From Candidatus Omnitrophota bacterium (GTDB taxonomy: Bacteria; Ratteibacteria; UBA8468; B48-G9; DTJG01): DNA of 14,245 bases. Position 1 is the stretch's first letter, and each line of letters begins with the position of its first letter. Shown one piece after another: positions 1-7,540 of the stretch. The notes under the pieces were generated by a model. That model was given only the letters and a program-made list of their open reading frames with translations, was not told where the DNA came from and ran no database searches. The translations under genes were made by a program, and so were the position numbers. The stretch covers positions 1 to 14,245 of the forward strand of contig JAMWBX010000004.1 in the NCBI GenBank assembly GCA_023818725.1, in the 5' to 3' direction.

Positions 1-127
1 AAGGTTGATACCAACTCAAATCTTTTTCGACGAAACCGGAAGGGAAATTTATAGGCACGAAGGTTTTATGTCAAAACAGGATATTTTACAAAAATGGACA
101 GAACTCGGATACAGGTTTGAAAAATGA
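1..127 (+). CDS. Thioredoxin-fold protein, C-terminal fragment (5' end outside window)
   Basis: Frame 2 is open from the left edge and codes 41 residues before a TGA at 125-127. It contains RLIPTQIFFDETGREIYRHE, the typical C-terminal half of a thioredoxin fold: the cis-proline segment (IPTQ), then a beta strand, a D-x-x-G turn and a second strand. A helix ending in GYRFEK follows. The CxxC active site would lie upstream and cannot be seen. The stop overlaps the start of the next gene (ATGA), so the two are probably translationally coupled. Next to a CcdA-type protein, this is likely its redox partner, either periplasmic or membrane-anchored. That role is inferred from the neighbours; the fold assignment rests on a short fragment. 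Confidence 0.75.
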   Translation, partial: RLIPTQIFFDETGREIYRHEGFMSKQDILQKWTELGYRFEK

Positions 128-834
128 ACATTTACAGACTATTTGAAGTTTTATCGCATGCTGTAGAAAGTTCGCCACCTGCCGCAATATCCGCATCTTT
201 TGTATGGGGAATTTTGAGCATACTTTTAAGTCCCTGCCATCTAGCAAGCATTCCCCTGATTGTTGGGTTCATAAGCAATCAGGGAAAGATGTCAACAAGA
301 AACGCTTTTTTACTGTCCAGTGTCTTTTCGTTCGGGATTCTTTTAACAATTACCGTAATCGGGTTTATTACTGCCGCCCTTGGTAAAATGGCAGGGAATA
401 TTGGCCCGGTTTCCAACTATATCGTTGCGATTGTATTTGTTGTAATTGGATTATATCTGCTCGAGATTATAAAACTTCCTTTTCTGCAACCCGGCAATAA
501 TGCCCTTAAAATAAGTAAAAAAGGGGTATTTGCAGCCTTTGTTCTGGGATTTGTTTTTGGTCTTGCGCTGGGTCCCTGCACTTTCGCCTATATGGCTCCC
601 ATGCTTGCGGTTGTTTTCAAGGTTGCGTCAACAAATTTTCTTTACAGCGCAATTCTTCTTTTAGCATATGCTATCGGGCACTGCTCTGTTATTGTTTTCG
701 CCGGGACTTCTGTGGAAAGCGTCCAGAAATATCTGAACTGGGGTGAAAAATCAAAGGGAATAGTTGTTGTAAAGAAAATCTGTGGTATACTACTTATAAT
801 ATGCGCGGTGTACCTTATAATCACAACCAGATGA
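124..834 (+). CDS. ccdA: CcdA/DsbD-family membrane thiol-disulfide transporter
   Basis: A 236-aa integral membrane protein with about six hydrophobic segments, the usual size and shape of CcdA. The family moves electrons from cytoplasmic thioredoxin to thiol proteins outside the membrane using two cysteines in the membrane. Both are visible in the expected settings: C38 in LSPCHLASIPLI and C152 in LGPCTFAYMAP. A third cysteine, C187 (AIGHCSVIV), lies in a later helix. The start overlaps the thioredoxin-like stop and the stop overlaps the arsC start (ATGA in both cases), so the three genes form one coupled unit. The neighbours point to a thioredoxin or arsenic redox role rather than cytochrome c maturation: no haem-handling gene is present. 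The exact partner is inferred. Confidence 0.88.
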   Translation: MNIYRLFEVLSHAVESSPPAAISASFVWGILSILLSPCHLASIPLIVGFISNQGKMSTRNAFLLSSVFSFGILLTITVIGFITAALGKMAGNIGPVSNYIVAIVFVVIGLYLLEIIKLPFLQPGNNALKISKKGVFAAFVLGFVFGLALGPCTFAYMAPMLAVVFKVASTNFLYSAILLLAYAIGHCSVIVFAGTSVESVQKYLNWGEKSKGIVVVKKICGILLIICAVYLIITTR

Positions 835-1244
835 AAAAAATACTTTTTCTCTGTACCGGAAATTCCTGCAGAAGCCAGATGGCTGAAGGGATGGTAAACC
901 ATTATGGGAAAAATAAACTCATCGCTTTCAGCGCAGGACTTAATCCGTCGACAGTGAATCCTTACGCAATAAAAGTAATGAATGAAATTGGAATCGATAT
1001 TTCGAAACAAAAATCCAAAGGGCTTGAGCAATTTATCGGAAAGGACTTTGACTATATTATTACTCTCTGCGAAAACGCGAAACAGAATTGCCCATTTTTC
1101 CCTGGAAATGCGAAAAGAATCCACTGGGACATCAAAGACCCGGCGGGCGCCACTGGAACAGAAGAAGAAATACTCGAAGAATTCAGAAGATGCAGGGATG
1201 TCATCGAGAAAAAAATACTGGAGCTGTTGAACGAAACTGGTTAA
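831..1244 (+). CDS. arsC: Arsenate reductase, thioredoxin-coupled (LMW-PTP fold)
   Basis: Reduces arsenate to arsenite in the cytoplasm. The 137-aa protein begins MKKILFLCTGNSCRSQMAEG, whose C8-x5-R14 phosphate-binding loop defines the low-molecular-weight phosphatase fold. The two resolving cysteines of thioredoxin-linked ArsC are present seven residues apart (C80 and C87, in LCENAKQNCP), and the acidic loop (WDIKDPAG, D103) is intact. All catalytic parts are therefore there, and ordinary tyrosine phosphatase activity is less likely. I chose the ATG at 831, which overlaps the ccdA stop: an earlier in-frame ATG at 801 would only add ten residues that do not resemble the family. No arsenite pump (ArsB/Acr3) or ArsR is visible; they may lie upstream. 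The gene converges with the MFS gene, and their stop codons overlap. Confidence 0.93.
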   Translation: MKKILFLCTGNSCRSQMAEGMVNHYGKNKLIAFSAGLNPSTVNPYAIKVMNEIGIDISKQKSKGLEQFIGKDFDYIITLCENAKQNCPFFPGNAKRIHWDIKDPAGATGTEEEILEEFRRCRDVIEKKILELLNETG

Positions 1245-2389
1245 GCGCTTATGTAAAATTTCTTCAAGCTTGTACGCTGAAGAAAACTGGATAAAATAAA
1301 AACAAAACAGGGAAAAAGCAAAAAATAAGTCAACCCGAGATTTAGCATTGTCCCTGATAGAAAAGGGCCTGCCACAGAAGCAACTCCAACCAGAGATTCA
1401 TTAATCCCCACATTAAAACCAGCTCTTATTCTGTGGTTTATTGCGTAAAACACAGATGCCCAGAACGCATGGCCTGCGTATATCCCAAGAATGCATACAA
1501 ACAGAAACACAAAAAAACCACAAGGAAACAAAACAGTGGCAATGAGACCTGCAGCAGCAAGCAATTTCAATAAATTATGCGCGGCAAGATTATAGCCAAG
1601 AAATTTGAAAAAAGCGCTTAAATAACCACTCATCGCCTGCAAAACAAAAAATAAAAAAACTGTCAAAGCCGCCTGAGTATGGCTGAAATGAAAAAATGAA
1701 ATCGTCATTTTGGGCAGCAAATACCTTATCCCTCCTGTTACAAGAGTAACAGTAAATATTTCAATCCAGGCGATCTTCGTGTAAGCCTCGACTATAGAGT
1801 CAGAAATATTGTTATTTTGAATTTCAGGATATAAGTCAGCTTTGTTATTGGTCCTTTGAAACATCAATATTCCAGAAATCACTACCAGCGCCGGAATCAA
1901 AACAGGAAACTGAGACCATAACAGGCCCTCAGTCATCAGAAATCCCTCAGCAATTGAACCAAAAGCCATGCCGCTGCTCCATGATAGCGTGTAAAATGCG
2001 GAAGCTCTGGAAGCGCTCGTACCGCCGCTGTGCTCCATAAACAACTGAAAACCAACAAAAAAAAACGCAGAAAAAAGTCCACCAGCAAAAAGAAGAACGA
2101 AAAGAGAGCGCAAGCTTTCAAACAAGCCAAAAAAAAGACCAATACAAACAAAGCCTGCGCAACTAAATATCATAAACTTCGCTGAATTCTTTCTTGTGAT
2201 GATTCTGCTCAAAACTAAACTCGAAATAAAATAAGTGATACCCCATACAGAACCAAGCGCACCAACCATAACTGGTTTTGCTCCCAGTTCAACCGCCTTT
2301 ATTGCTGAAAAGATCAAAACTGCGGCAACTGAAAAGTCCATCAGGGCGGGAAACAGATACACCCATGATCGGTTTTTCTTGATTCTCAT
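1241..2389 (-). CDS. MFS transporter, substrate unknown
   Basis: A 382-aa, very hydrophobic protein with roughly 12 membrane segments and a polar central loop around residues 178-205, the usual major facilitator layout. The loop between helices 2 and 3 reads SRIITRKNSAKFM, so the classical motif A is strongly degenerate. The segment INESLVGVASVAGPFLSG (residues 329-346) matches the ExxxGxxxxxGP pattern common in the second half of MFS proteins. The start at 2389 has GAGGG about ten bases upstream. It is on the same strand as, and downstream of, the namZ unit, separated by 186 bases. Import of a sugar or cell-wall fragment is possible but not shown. Nothing marks it as an arsenite exporter, despite the adjacent arsC. 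Confidence 0.85.
   Translation of the reverse strand: MRIKKNRSWVYLFPALMDFSVAAVLIFSAIKAVELGAKPVMVGALGSVWGITYFISSLVLSRIITRKNSAKFMIFSCAGFVCIGLFFGLFESLRSLFVLLFAGGLFSAFFFVGFQLFMEHSGGTSASRASAFYTLSWSSGMAFGSIAEGFLMTEGLLWSQFPVLIPALVVISGILMFQRTNNKADLYPEIQNNNISDSIVEAYTKIAWIEIFTVTLVTGGIRYLLPKMTISFFHFSHTQAALTVFLFFVLQAMSGYLSAFFKFLGYNLAAHNLLKLLAAAGLIATVLFPCGFFVFLFVCILGIYAGHAFWASVFYAINHRIRAGFNVGINESLVGVASVAGPFLSGTMLNLGLTYFLLFPCFVFILSSFLQRTSLKKFYISA
1259..1285. terminator. Candidate hairpin between convergent gene ends
   Basis: TTTCTTCA and TGAAGAAA form a perfect 8-bp inverted repeat. The stem extends by two further G-C pairs across a one-base bulge around the loop TTGTAC. It lies 15 bases past the arsC stop, inside the last codons of the MFS gene. 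There is no strong T-run on the plus strand; the minus strand has only TTTT just after the stem. It could help end transcription of one or both genes, but it is not a textbook intrinsic terminator. Confidence 0.3.
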
Positions 2390-2411
2390 TATTGACGATC
2401 CCTCAGAAAAT

Positions 2412-2439
2412 ATTATCCCGGTCGGTCTAAATCAAACAA
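2412..2439 (-). promoter_or_regulatory. Possible sigma70-type promoter for the MFS gene
   Basis: On the minus strand TTGTTT (2434-2439), a 16-base spacer and GATAAT (2412-2417) lie about 23 bases before the MFS start. The -10 is good and the -35 poor. In the 186-base gap 2390-2575 I see no other clear feature, and no convincing terminator after namZ. Confidence 0.3.
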
Positions 2440-2575
2440 TCTGCCTCACTTTCTAAAAACCCTGAGCCCCTTTACAATGGAATGGACTACTTTTGGGGAA
2501 ACATTTTTTGCCTTTCATAAAAAATTGTGGATTATTTCCTGATTTCCAATTCTATATTCTGAATGTCAGAGTGTT

Positions 2576-3799
2576 TCAATACAACAGATATTTTTCACGT
2601 TTTTTTATAAAATCCTGAATCTGTGAACTGTACCAGCTTTCAATACTTGAAAAATCTTCTCCCGAATTAAGTTTTATCCTTATCGCGTCTGTTCCGCACG
2701 CCTTATCAAATGTCAAAATTCTATCTTTATTCTTTTTTTGAGAAAAATTAAATTCTTCAGGATAAAGTCGCAAAAGCACCTCCATAATCGCAAGTCCTGT
2801 CGCAAAAGGCTTGTAATTAACTGCGTCTCTTACAATAATTCTTGCTCCAGCGCAAAACCGATCCTTGTATATTCCATAGTATGGTTTGAAATAAAATGGA
2901 TGAAAAACAACACCAGGGAGATTTTTTTTGTTCAGTTCACCTGAAAATTTTTCAGCGTCAATCCATGGAGCACCAATAATCTTAAAAGGAAGAGTATAAC
3001 CAACTCCAACACTAACGATTGATAACTCCCCTATCACGCCAGTAATAGGATAATAAAGCGGAGTGTCGGATTCAGGAATATGCGGAGAAGTTGGAACCCA
3101 GACAAGTCCGGTGTCATTCCATGCCATTGTCCGTTTCCATCCTTTCATTGGAACAACAGTGAGGTTGCAATTAATTTTAAGCTCTGAATTAAAGTATAAG
3201 GCGAGTTCGCCGATTGTCATTCCGTGTACATAAGGAATTTCAGCAGTTCCGATAAAAGAGATAAATCTGCTTTCAAGAACAGGTCCATCAACAATTATTC
3301 CATTTACCGGATTTGGCCTGTCAAGAACCACAAATTCCTTTTGACTCTTTGCTGCCTGTTCCATCGCAAGCTTCATCGTGCTTATATAAGTGTACGACCT
3401 TGACCCAATATCCTGAATATCAAAAACAATAACATCTATATCCTTTAATTTCTCATCAGGAATTGTTCTTGTTGAACCGTAAAGGCTGTAAACAGGTATT
3501 TTCGTTTTCGACTCGATGGAATCTGAAATATCTCCCTGAACTCCACCCAGAAAACCATGTTCAGGCGCAAATATCGCCACAAGATTGATGCCTTCCTTAC
3601 TTCTTAAAATATCAACAATTGAATAAAAATTTTTATCGATACCCGTCTGATTCGTTATCAAACCAACTCTCTTTCCTTTAAGAATATCAAAATCCCTTTC
3701 TTTTAAAACCTCAAGTCCGGTTTTAACCTGGCAGTTAACTAACGTGCAGGCAAATACGCAAATGAAAATCGCTAACCATCTCGCATTTTTGCGCATCAT
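2576..3799 (-). CDS. namZ: NamZ-type exo-beta-N-acetylmuramidase (DUF1343, GH171)
   Basis: A 407-aa protein of typical length. Family motifs run in order: GLITNQTG (46-53), FAPEHGFLG (77-85), VFDIQDIGSRSYTYIS (125-140), VLDRPNP (158-164), NGIIVDGP (166-173) and WVPTSPHIP (234-242). Characterised members remove terminal MurNAc from the non-reducing end of peptidoglycan fragments. The N-terminus is a signal sequence ending LVNC (C23). This could be a lipoprotein box, although Asn before the Cys is uncommon; otherwise the protein is secreted. The start overlaps the stop of the upstream large gene (ATGATG). The second ATG at 3796 is better spaced from AAGG, so the true start may be one codon later. 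No murQ, murK or murP is visible to complete MurNAc use. Family assignment is firm; substrate in this organism is inferred. Confidence 0.92.
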   Translation of the reverse strand: MMRKNARWLAIFICVFACTLVNCQVKTGLEVLKERDFDILKGKRVGLITNQTGIDKNFYSIVDILRSKEGINLVAIFAPEHGFLGGVQGDISDSIESKTKIPVYSLYGSTRTIPDEKLKDIDVIVFDIQDIGSRSYTYISTMKLAMEQAAKSQKEFVVLDRPNPVNGIIVDGPVLESRFISFIGTAEIPYVHGMTIGELALYFNSELKINCNLTVVPMKGWKRTMAWNDTGLVWVPTSPHIPESDTPLYYPITGVIGELSIVSVGVGYTLPFKIIGAPWIDAEKFSGELNKKNLPGVVFHPFYFKPYYGIYKDRFCAGARIIVRDAVNYKPFATGLAIMEVLLRLYPEEFNFSQKKNKDRILTFDKACGTDAIRIKLNSGEDFSSIESWYSSQIQDFIKKREKYLLY

Positions 3800-6783
3800 T
3801 CCGCCTTGAACGCGAACTCTGGCACCTGGTAGGTTACCATCAGATCCTTAATATAAATTTCCTGTCTTAAAACCCGCTTATAATCTGTGAGATAAAGAAC
3901 CCTTTCAGGTAGTGTAATTATCAGTTTCTTAAATTTTAAGGGATATTTAACAACGCCATCTCCAAAATACCTCCATTGGCTGCTATATGGCCAATGATAC
4001 CCTTCACCCGGGTAATTGCCTGGAAGTGGAAATTCAAGATACCTCCAGCCCTCAAAATTTATATAACTTCTTTGCCATGCGTCATCCGTATTCCAATCGC
4101 ATAAATTGGAACTTTTCAACTGCGCAAATTCTTCTGGTTTAAACCAGTCAGCCATCCACCTTGTGGGTTCTCCCTTTTGTTCTGCTCCTATGGAAATCCA
4201 TCTCTGTCCTGATGCGTCTTCAAGCTCAAAAATAATTCTACCCCAGCCTCCATTACCATTTACCATTAACCCTATTTTTGTGGGTACCCCTGGAATTTCA
4301 ACCCCGGTATTATGAGCGAGAACCTCATACATTGGAAGATATTCTGAGCCAGGGACAGGTAATTTCGGCTTTATTTGCATTACATTTGTTTCACCCTCAA
4401 AATAGTCCACAATCTTGAACTCAAAATTTCCTTTTCTTCTCGGGCAGTTAAAATTGTATGTCTCAAGTTCTCGATTAATCCCCTGCTCTATTTTCCATTC
4501 TGAAAGATTGCCAAGAGATGAAATCAAATAAAAATCCTTTTTTGGTCTTTCTTCCATCTTTGCGGCACCTGCCACAATTTTCAATGCTGGCCTATCAGCT
4601 GTAATGTACACTGGCTCTGAAGAAATCGTCAGAGATACAGAGTTATTTTTTACAGTCAAAAAGGTTTCATTTCCCATCATATCAGTCAAAAATCCTTTTA
4701 CCCTGTTAGTGTAGATAATCTCGATATCTCTTGTGCCACGTATCGTCCATAGAGAACTCACATATTTTCCATCTTTTCTCATAAATTCAAGCCCATAAAC
4801 AACAGATGAATTAACAGGTATTGCTCTGCTAAATTTAGCGCCGTCAAGGACCCGCGTCATCGCGGCTATCGCAACATAAGCTGGTTTAGGTCTGATGTCC
4901 GGAATTCCATAGCATAATCCAGCAGCGCCCCAGTTGCTAAAATAGTATGAATTACCCACATCTGTTATTATCCCTGCCCTGATTATCGGGATACGCCATG
5001 CAAGGGAATGCATCATATGTCTGACAAAATATTTTGCCTGAGTTTCTGGAGAGAGATTACCAGGATTTGTATTTGGGTAACACATCTCATAACACTGGCG
5101 AAGAGGTGTATTTTTATAACCATAATAATCAAGAATCATTCTATCCATCCACAGTCCTGCGTTATTCGCAATAAAATCAGGCGGTTGGGTTTCAGGCATC
5201 CTCATAAAATTGCCTGCTTCATTGCCTCTTGAACCCAGAAGCTCCGCAGGAAATTTATTTCTGCAAAACTCTTCAAGTAATTGAGGCGCACCGTTTCCAA
5301 AATAGATTTCAGTTTTAGGAAAGTGTTTTCTTATCGCAGTTGCAGTCTTTTCCGCATAATCCCACATCTCCTTAAACTTTTTCTCCTCTGATTCGCTCAA
5401 AACATATTTTCTGCCAGTGAAAACATCAGGCACTCTCATAATGTGTTCTCCAGATATTGCATTCTCATGAAAAATCATCAATCTTTCAGGAACCTTTATT
5501 GAAGGGTCTTTTTTTATCTTCTCAGCAAGTTCCTCAATCTGCCTATCGCTCAACTTCATATCATTACCTTTGATAATTCCATATTTTTTCCTTGCTTCAT
5601 CTGAAAAACCAAACATTCCGTATCTGAGGCCTGCCTTCACATAAAGGGGCCCAACAATATCAGGATTATCAGAAGTAAAATGCCCACCGCAAAAATCCCA
5701 GGTTCCAAAAGGCGATTCATTTCTGTATTTTCGGTCGTCAGGCGCAAGCAGGGCAAAACTTGTAAATCTTGTGAAAACCAACCGCTTATTTATCTTAACG
5801 GAAATTGCAAGATCGTAATATCCTTTCTTTTTTACATCCAGTCTTAGTGGAACCATTGTCGCACCGGTATTGAAAACCTTGATATCTGACAATGAAACAG
5901 ATGTAACATTTCCGTACCAATCAGTCGCTTTTGCCTCTATCTCACAATCCTTAAATGGAAAAATTTTTGACAGTTTTACATTAAATACTGGCGCAGACGG
6001 CTCATTAAAAATATGGCCGGGCTGATCAGAACCAACCCACATTCTAACAGGCGCTCGTTCAAAGGTGATGGCGTAAATATGGATTCCGCTGGGCAATCCA
6101 AGTGGTCTTGTCTGGTATCTGCACGGATCAGGTCTTCGAATTGCAAGGCGAATCTCTTTTGTTATGTCGACATCAAGAACAGTTTGATTTTCAAAATCCT
6201 GCCATATTGCGTTATCCAGTGGAATTCTAACAAGGAAAACAGCGCCTGATTCTGTTTTTATTCTTGCCACATTACGCCGCGTTTCAGTCTCTCGCGGCAC
6301 CTGTGCCGAAAAATCGAAGTATCTTGTTTGTCCATGGCCTCCGCTGAACTTGCCAATCCTCAATGTTAGAATATCTGTAAAATCAGGGTTGTTTTCACAA
6401 TAGCCTATAATGTACACAGCGCTGTAATAATCAAATGGAATGTGTATCATCACCCTTGAAATATCTGTTTCGACAGGCAATGAATCATACGCTGCATAAT
6501 AAGAACTCGGATCTGTATTCCAATCCTTCCATCCCGCATCTTTAAGAAAAACATTGTTCAAACCCTGTTTATTATCAAGTTGAAAAGGGATTCCTGAAAC
6601 AATAATTTTCTGTTGTTGAAAACTCCATTTACCCTCATGATTTAAATAGTCTGATAAAGAAACAGTTAGAAACCTTGAAAGCATTGAAGCATCCTTTTTC
6701 CACGGGTTAATTTGCAAAACCTGACCAAAACATAGCATCCCACATATTAAAATCAAATTTACGAGGAATGCTATTTTTTTCAA
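3796..6783 (-). CDS. Large exported protein, probable glycoside hydrolase-like enzyme
   Basis: About 995 aa with an N-terminal Sec signal peptide (KKIAFLVNLILICGMLCFG, cleavage probably near FG-Q). I do not recognise a named family. Visible regions, numbered from the ATG at 6795: residues 40-350, beta-rich; 360-660, an alternating helix/strand region that looks like a TIM-barrel hydrolase; 660-735, a small beta region; 755-995, a Trp-rich beta domain resembling a carbohydrate-binding module. Candidate catalytic acids are E444 (IFHENAISGE) and E570 (RQCYEMCYP). Their pairing is my inference. The start is placed at TTG 6783 because a GGAGG site sits five bases before it; the in-frame ATG at 6795 lies before that site and has no ribosome-binding site of its own. 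It is coupled to namZ by ATGA, which suggests a shared role on cell-wall or other glycans. Confidence 0.7.
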   Translation of the reverse strand: MKKIAFLVNLILICGMLCFGQVLQINPWKKDASMLSRFLTVSLSDYLNHEGKWSFQQQKIIVSGIPFQLDNKQGLNNVFLKDAGWKDWNTDPSSYYAAYDSLPVETDISRVMIHIPFDYYSAVYIIGYCENNPDFTDILTLRIGKFSGGHGQTRYFDFSAQVPRETETRRNVARIKTESGAVFLVRIPLDNAIWQDFENQTVLDVDITKEIRLAIRRPDPCRYQTRPLGLPSGIHIYAITFERAPVRMWVGSDQPGHIFNEPSAPVFNVKLSKIFPFKDCEIEAKATDWYGNVTSVSLSDIKVFNTGATMVPLRLDVKKKGYYDLAISVKINKRLVFTRFTSFALLAPDDRKYRNESPFGTWDFCGGHFTSDNPDIVGPLYVKAGLRYGMFGFSDEARKKYGIIKGNDMKLSDRQIEELAEKIKKDPSIKVPERLMIFHENAISGEHIMRVPDVFTGRKYVLSESEEKKFKEMWDYAEKTATAIRKHFPKTEIYFGNGAPQLLEEFCRNKFPAELLGSRGNEAGNFMRMPETQPPDFIANNAGLWMDRMILDYYGYKNTPLRQCYEMCYPNTNPGNLSPETQAKYFVRHMMHSLAWRIPIIRAGIITDVGNSYYFSNWGAAGLCYGIPDIRPKPAYVAIAAMTRVLDGAKFSRAIPVNSSVVYGLEFMRKDGKYVSSLWTIRGTRDIEIIYTNRVKGFLTDMMGNETFLTVKNNSVSLTISSEPVYITADRPALKIVAGAAKMEERPKKDFYLISSLGNLSEWKIEQGINRELETYNFNCPRRKGNFEFKIVDYFEGETNVMQIKPKLPVPGSEYLPMYEVLAHNTGVEIPGVPTKIGLMVNGNGGWGRIIFELEDASGQRWISIGAEQKGEPTRWMADWFKPEEFAQLKSSNLCDWNTDDAWQRSYINFEGWRYLEFPLPGNYPGEGYHWPYSSQWRYFGDGVVKYPLKFKKLIITLPERVLYLTDYKRVLRQEIYIKDLMVTYQVPEFAFKAE

Positions 6784-6788
6784 ATTAA

Positions 6789-6793
6789 CCTCC
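6789..6793 (-). promoter_or_regulatory. Ribosome binding site GGAGG deciding a TTG start
   Basis: On the minus strand GGAGG is followed by TTAAT and then TTG AAA AAA, a five-base spacing to a start that opens directly into the signal peptide. The upstream in-frame ATG (6793-6795) overlaps this site and would place it inside the coding region. This favours the TTG as the real start. Confidence 0.65.
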
Positions 6794-6811
6794 ATTGTTA
6801 AGATTTCAACT

Positions 6812-6840
6812 ACTATAACTTAAATTGAGCCTGAGTTCAA
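6812..6840 (-). promoter_or_regulatory. Probable sigma70-type promoter for the GH-like/namZ unit
   Basis: On the minus strand TTGAAC (6835-6840), a 17-base spacer and TATAGT (6812-6817) precede the large exported gene. A transcript would start near 6805, leaving a ~20-base leader that holds the GGAGG site. It sits in the 93-base gap after the ferredoxin gene. I see no hairpin terminator in that gap, so read-through from the hydrogenase operon is also possible. Confidence 0.5.
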
Positions 6841-6888
6841 ATCAAAAAGATTATTGCAAATGAATTCTGATAAGGATTGGAGCAAACT

Positions 6889-7512
6889 TCAACTCTTGAT
6901 GCTCTCGTCAATTAAAAGCGATTCTCGCCGGCATTGCGGACAGACAATTTTGAAAAAATCTGTCCTATTTAAGGGTTTCTTAACTTCTTTCCTATCTATC
7001 TCGCTTTTCACTTCAAGAATTTCCTGGTTTATATTCAATAATGTCCCTTGAGCAAAACTAAGATGTCCAATTTTCTTTATCGTCCATATCAGATGTTTTT
7101 TTGCTCCTATTAATTTTCCGCAACCGCTGCAAACAAGAAGTTCATGCTCAACACAATGACAGTCCTCTTCCTGTTTAAAATATGCGATATCAAATTCCTT
7201 CGTAAGCTTTATACCGGATTTATCCGCAATGCAATTTGCCTCACATTGACCGCAAAAAATGCAGATGCCAGAATAATGGGTAAGAATTCGTTTGGATCCT
7301 TCTTTATTGATGATATCTTCAACCTTGATGGCTTCAGCAGGGCAAACAATGGCGCAGGCGCCGCATCCAACGCACTTTTCTGGATTAAACTGGGGCTTGC
7401 CCCTGAACCTCTCAAAAGGAACATGCGCCTCAGCCGGAAATTTTGCTGTATAAGGCCTTGAAACAAGACTGATAATTGCTTCCTTCAATTCTCTTATTTT
7501 TGGTTTTCTCAT
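6889..7512 (-). CDS. 2[4Fe-4S] ferredoxin subunit of the hydrogenase complex, with Cys-rich C-terminus
   Basis: A 207-aa NuoI/HycF/MbhN-like electron-transfer subunit. Two cluster motifs are seen: C47-x2-C50-x2-C53-x3-C57-P and C84-x2-C87-x2-C90-x3-C94. The second lacks the usual proline after the last Cys (CIADKSG). The N-terminus (residues 1-40) has the RPYTAKFP and FRGKPQF segments seen in this subunit class. A C-terminal extension holds C118/C120, C128-x2-C131 and C191-x2-C194, which looks like a zinc-ribbon or rubredoxin-like site, as in some formate hydrogenlyase-type subunits. It would carry electrons between the donor and the catalytic module. It is the last gene of the operon, 28 bases after mrpG, rather than next to the large subunit. 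The metal at the extra site is inferred. Confidence 0.88.
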   Translation of the reverse strand: MRKPKIRELKEAIISLVSRPYTAKFPAEAHVPFERFRGKPQFNPEKCVGCGACAIVCPAEAIKVEDIINKEGSKRILTHYSGICIFCGQCEANCIADKSGIKLTKEFDIAYFKQEEDCHCVEHELLVCSGCGKLIGAKKHLIWTIKKIGHLSFAQGTLLNINQEILEVKSEIDRKEVKKPLNRTDFFKIVCPQCRRESLLIDESIKS

Positions 7513-7540
7513 TGTTTCACCCGCAATTTATCATCAAGAG

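Noticed and set aside
124..834. Cytochrome c biogenesis function for the CcdA homologue
   Set aside because: No haem lyase, ResB/CcsA or c-type cytochrome gene is present; the neighbours are thioredoxin-like and arsC.
642..1124. Long minus-strand open frame opposite ccdA and arsC
   Set aside because: It runs antisense to two well-supported genes, and its protein resembles no family. It is a by-product of their codon use.
1241..2389. Arsenite efflux role for the MFS protein next to arsC
   Set aside because: It converges with arsC, so it is not in that operon, and it shows no ArsB or Acr3 features.
2466..2510. CCCC/GGGG inverted repeat downstream of namZ as a terminator
   Set aside because: The paired arms are only about four bases, with a loop of more than 20 bases and no T-run, so this is not credible.
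7144..7461. Open frames on both strands inside the ferredoxin gene region
   Set aside because: The ferredoxin frame has all its cysteine motifs and fits the operon. The alternative frames have no recognisable features.
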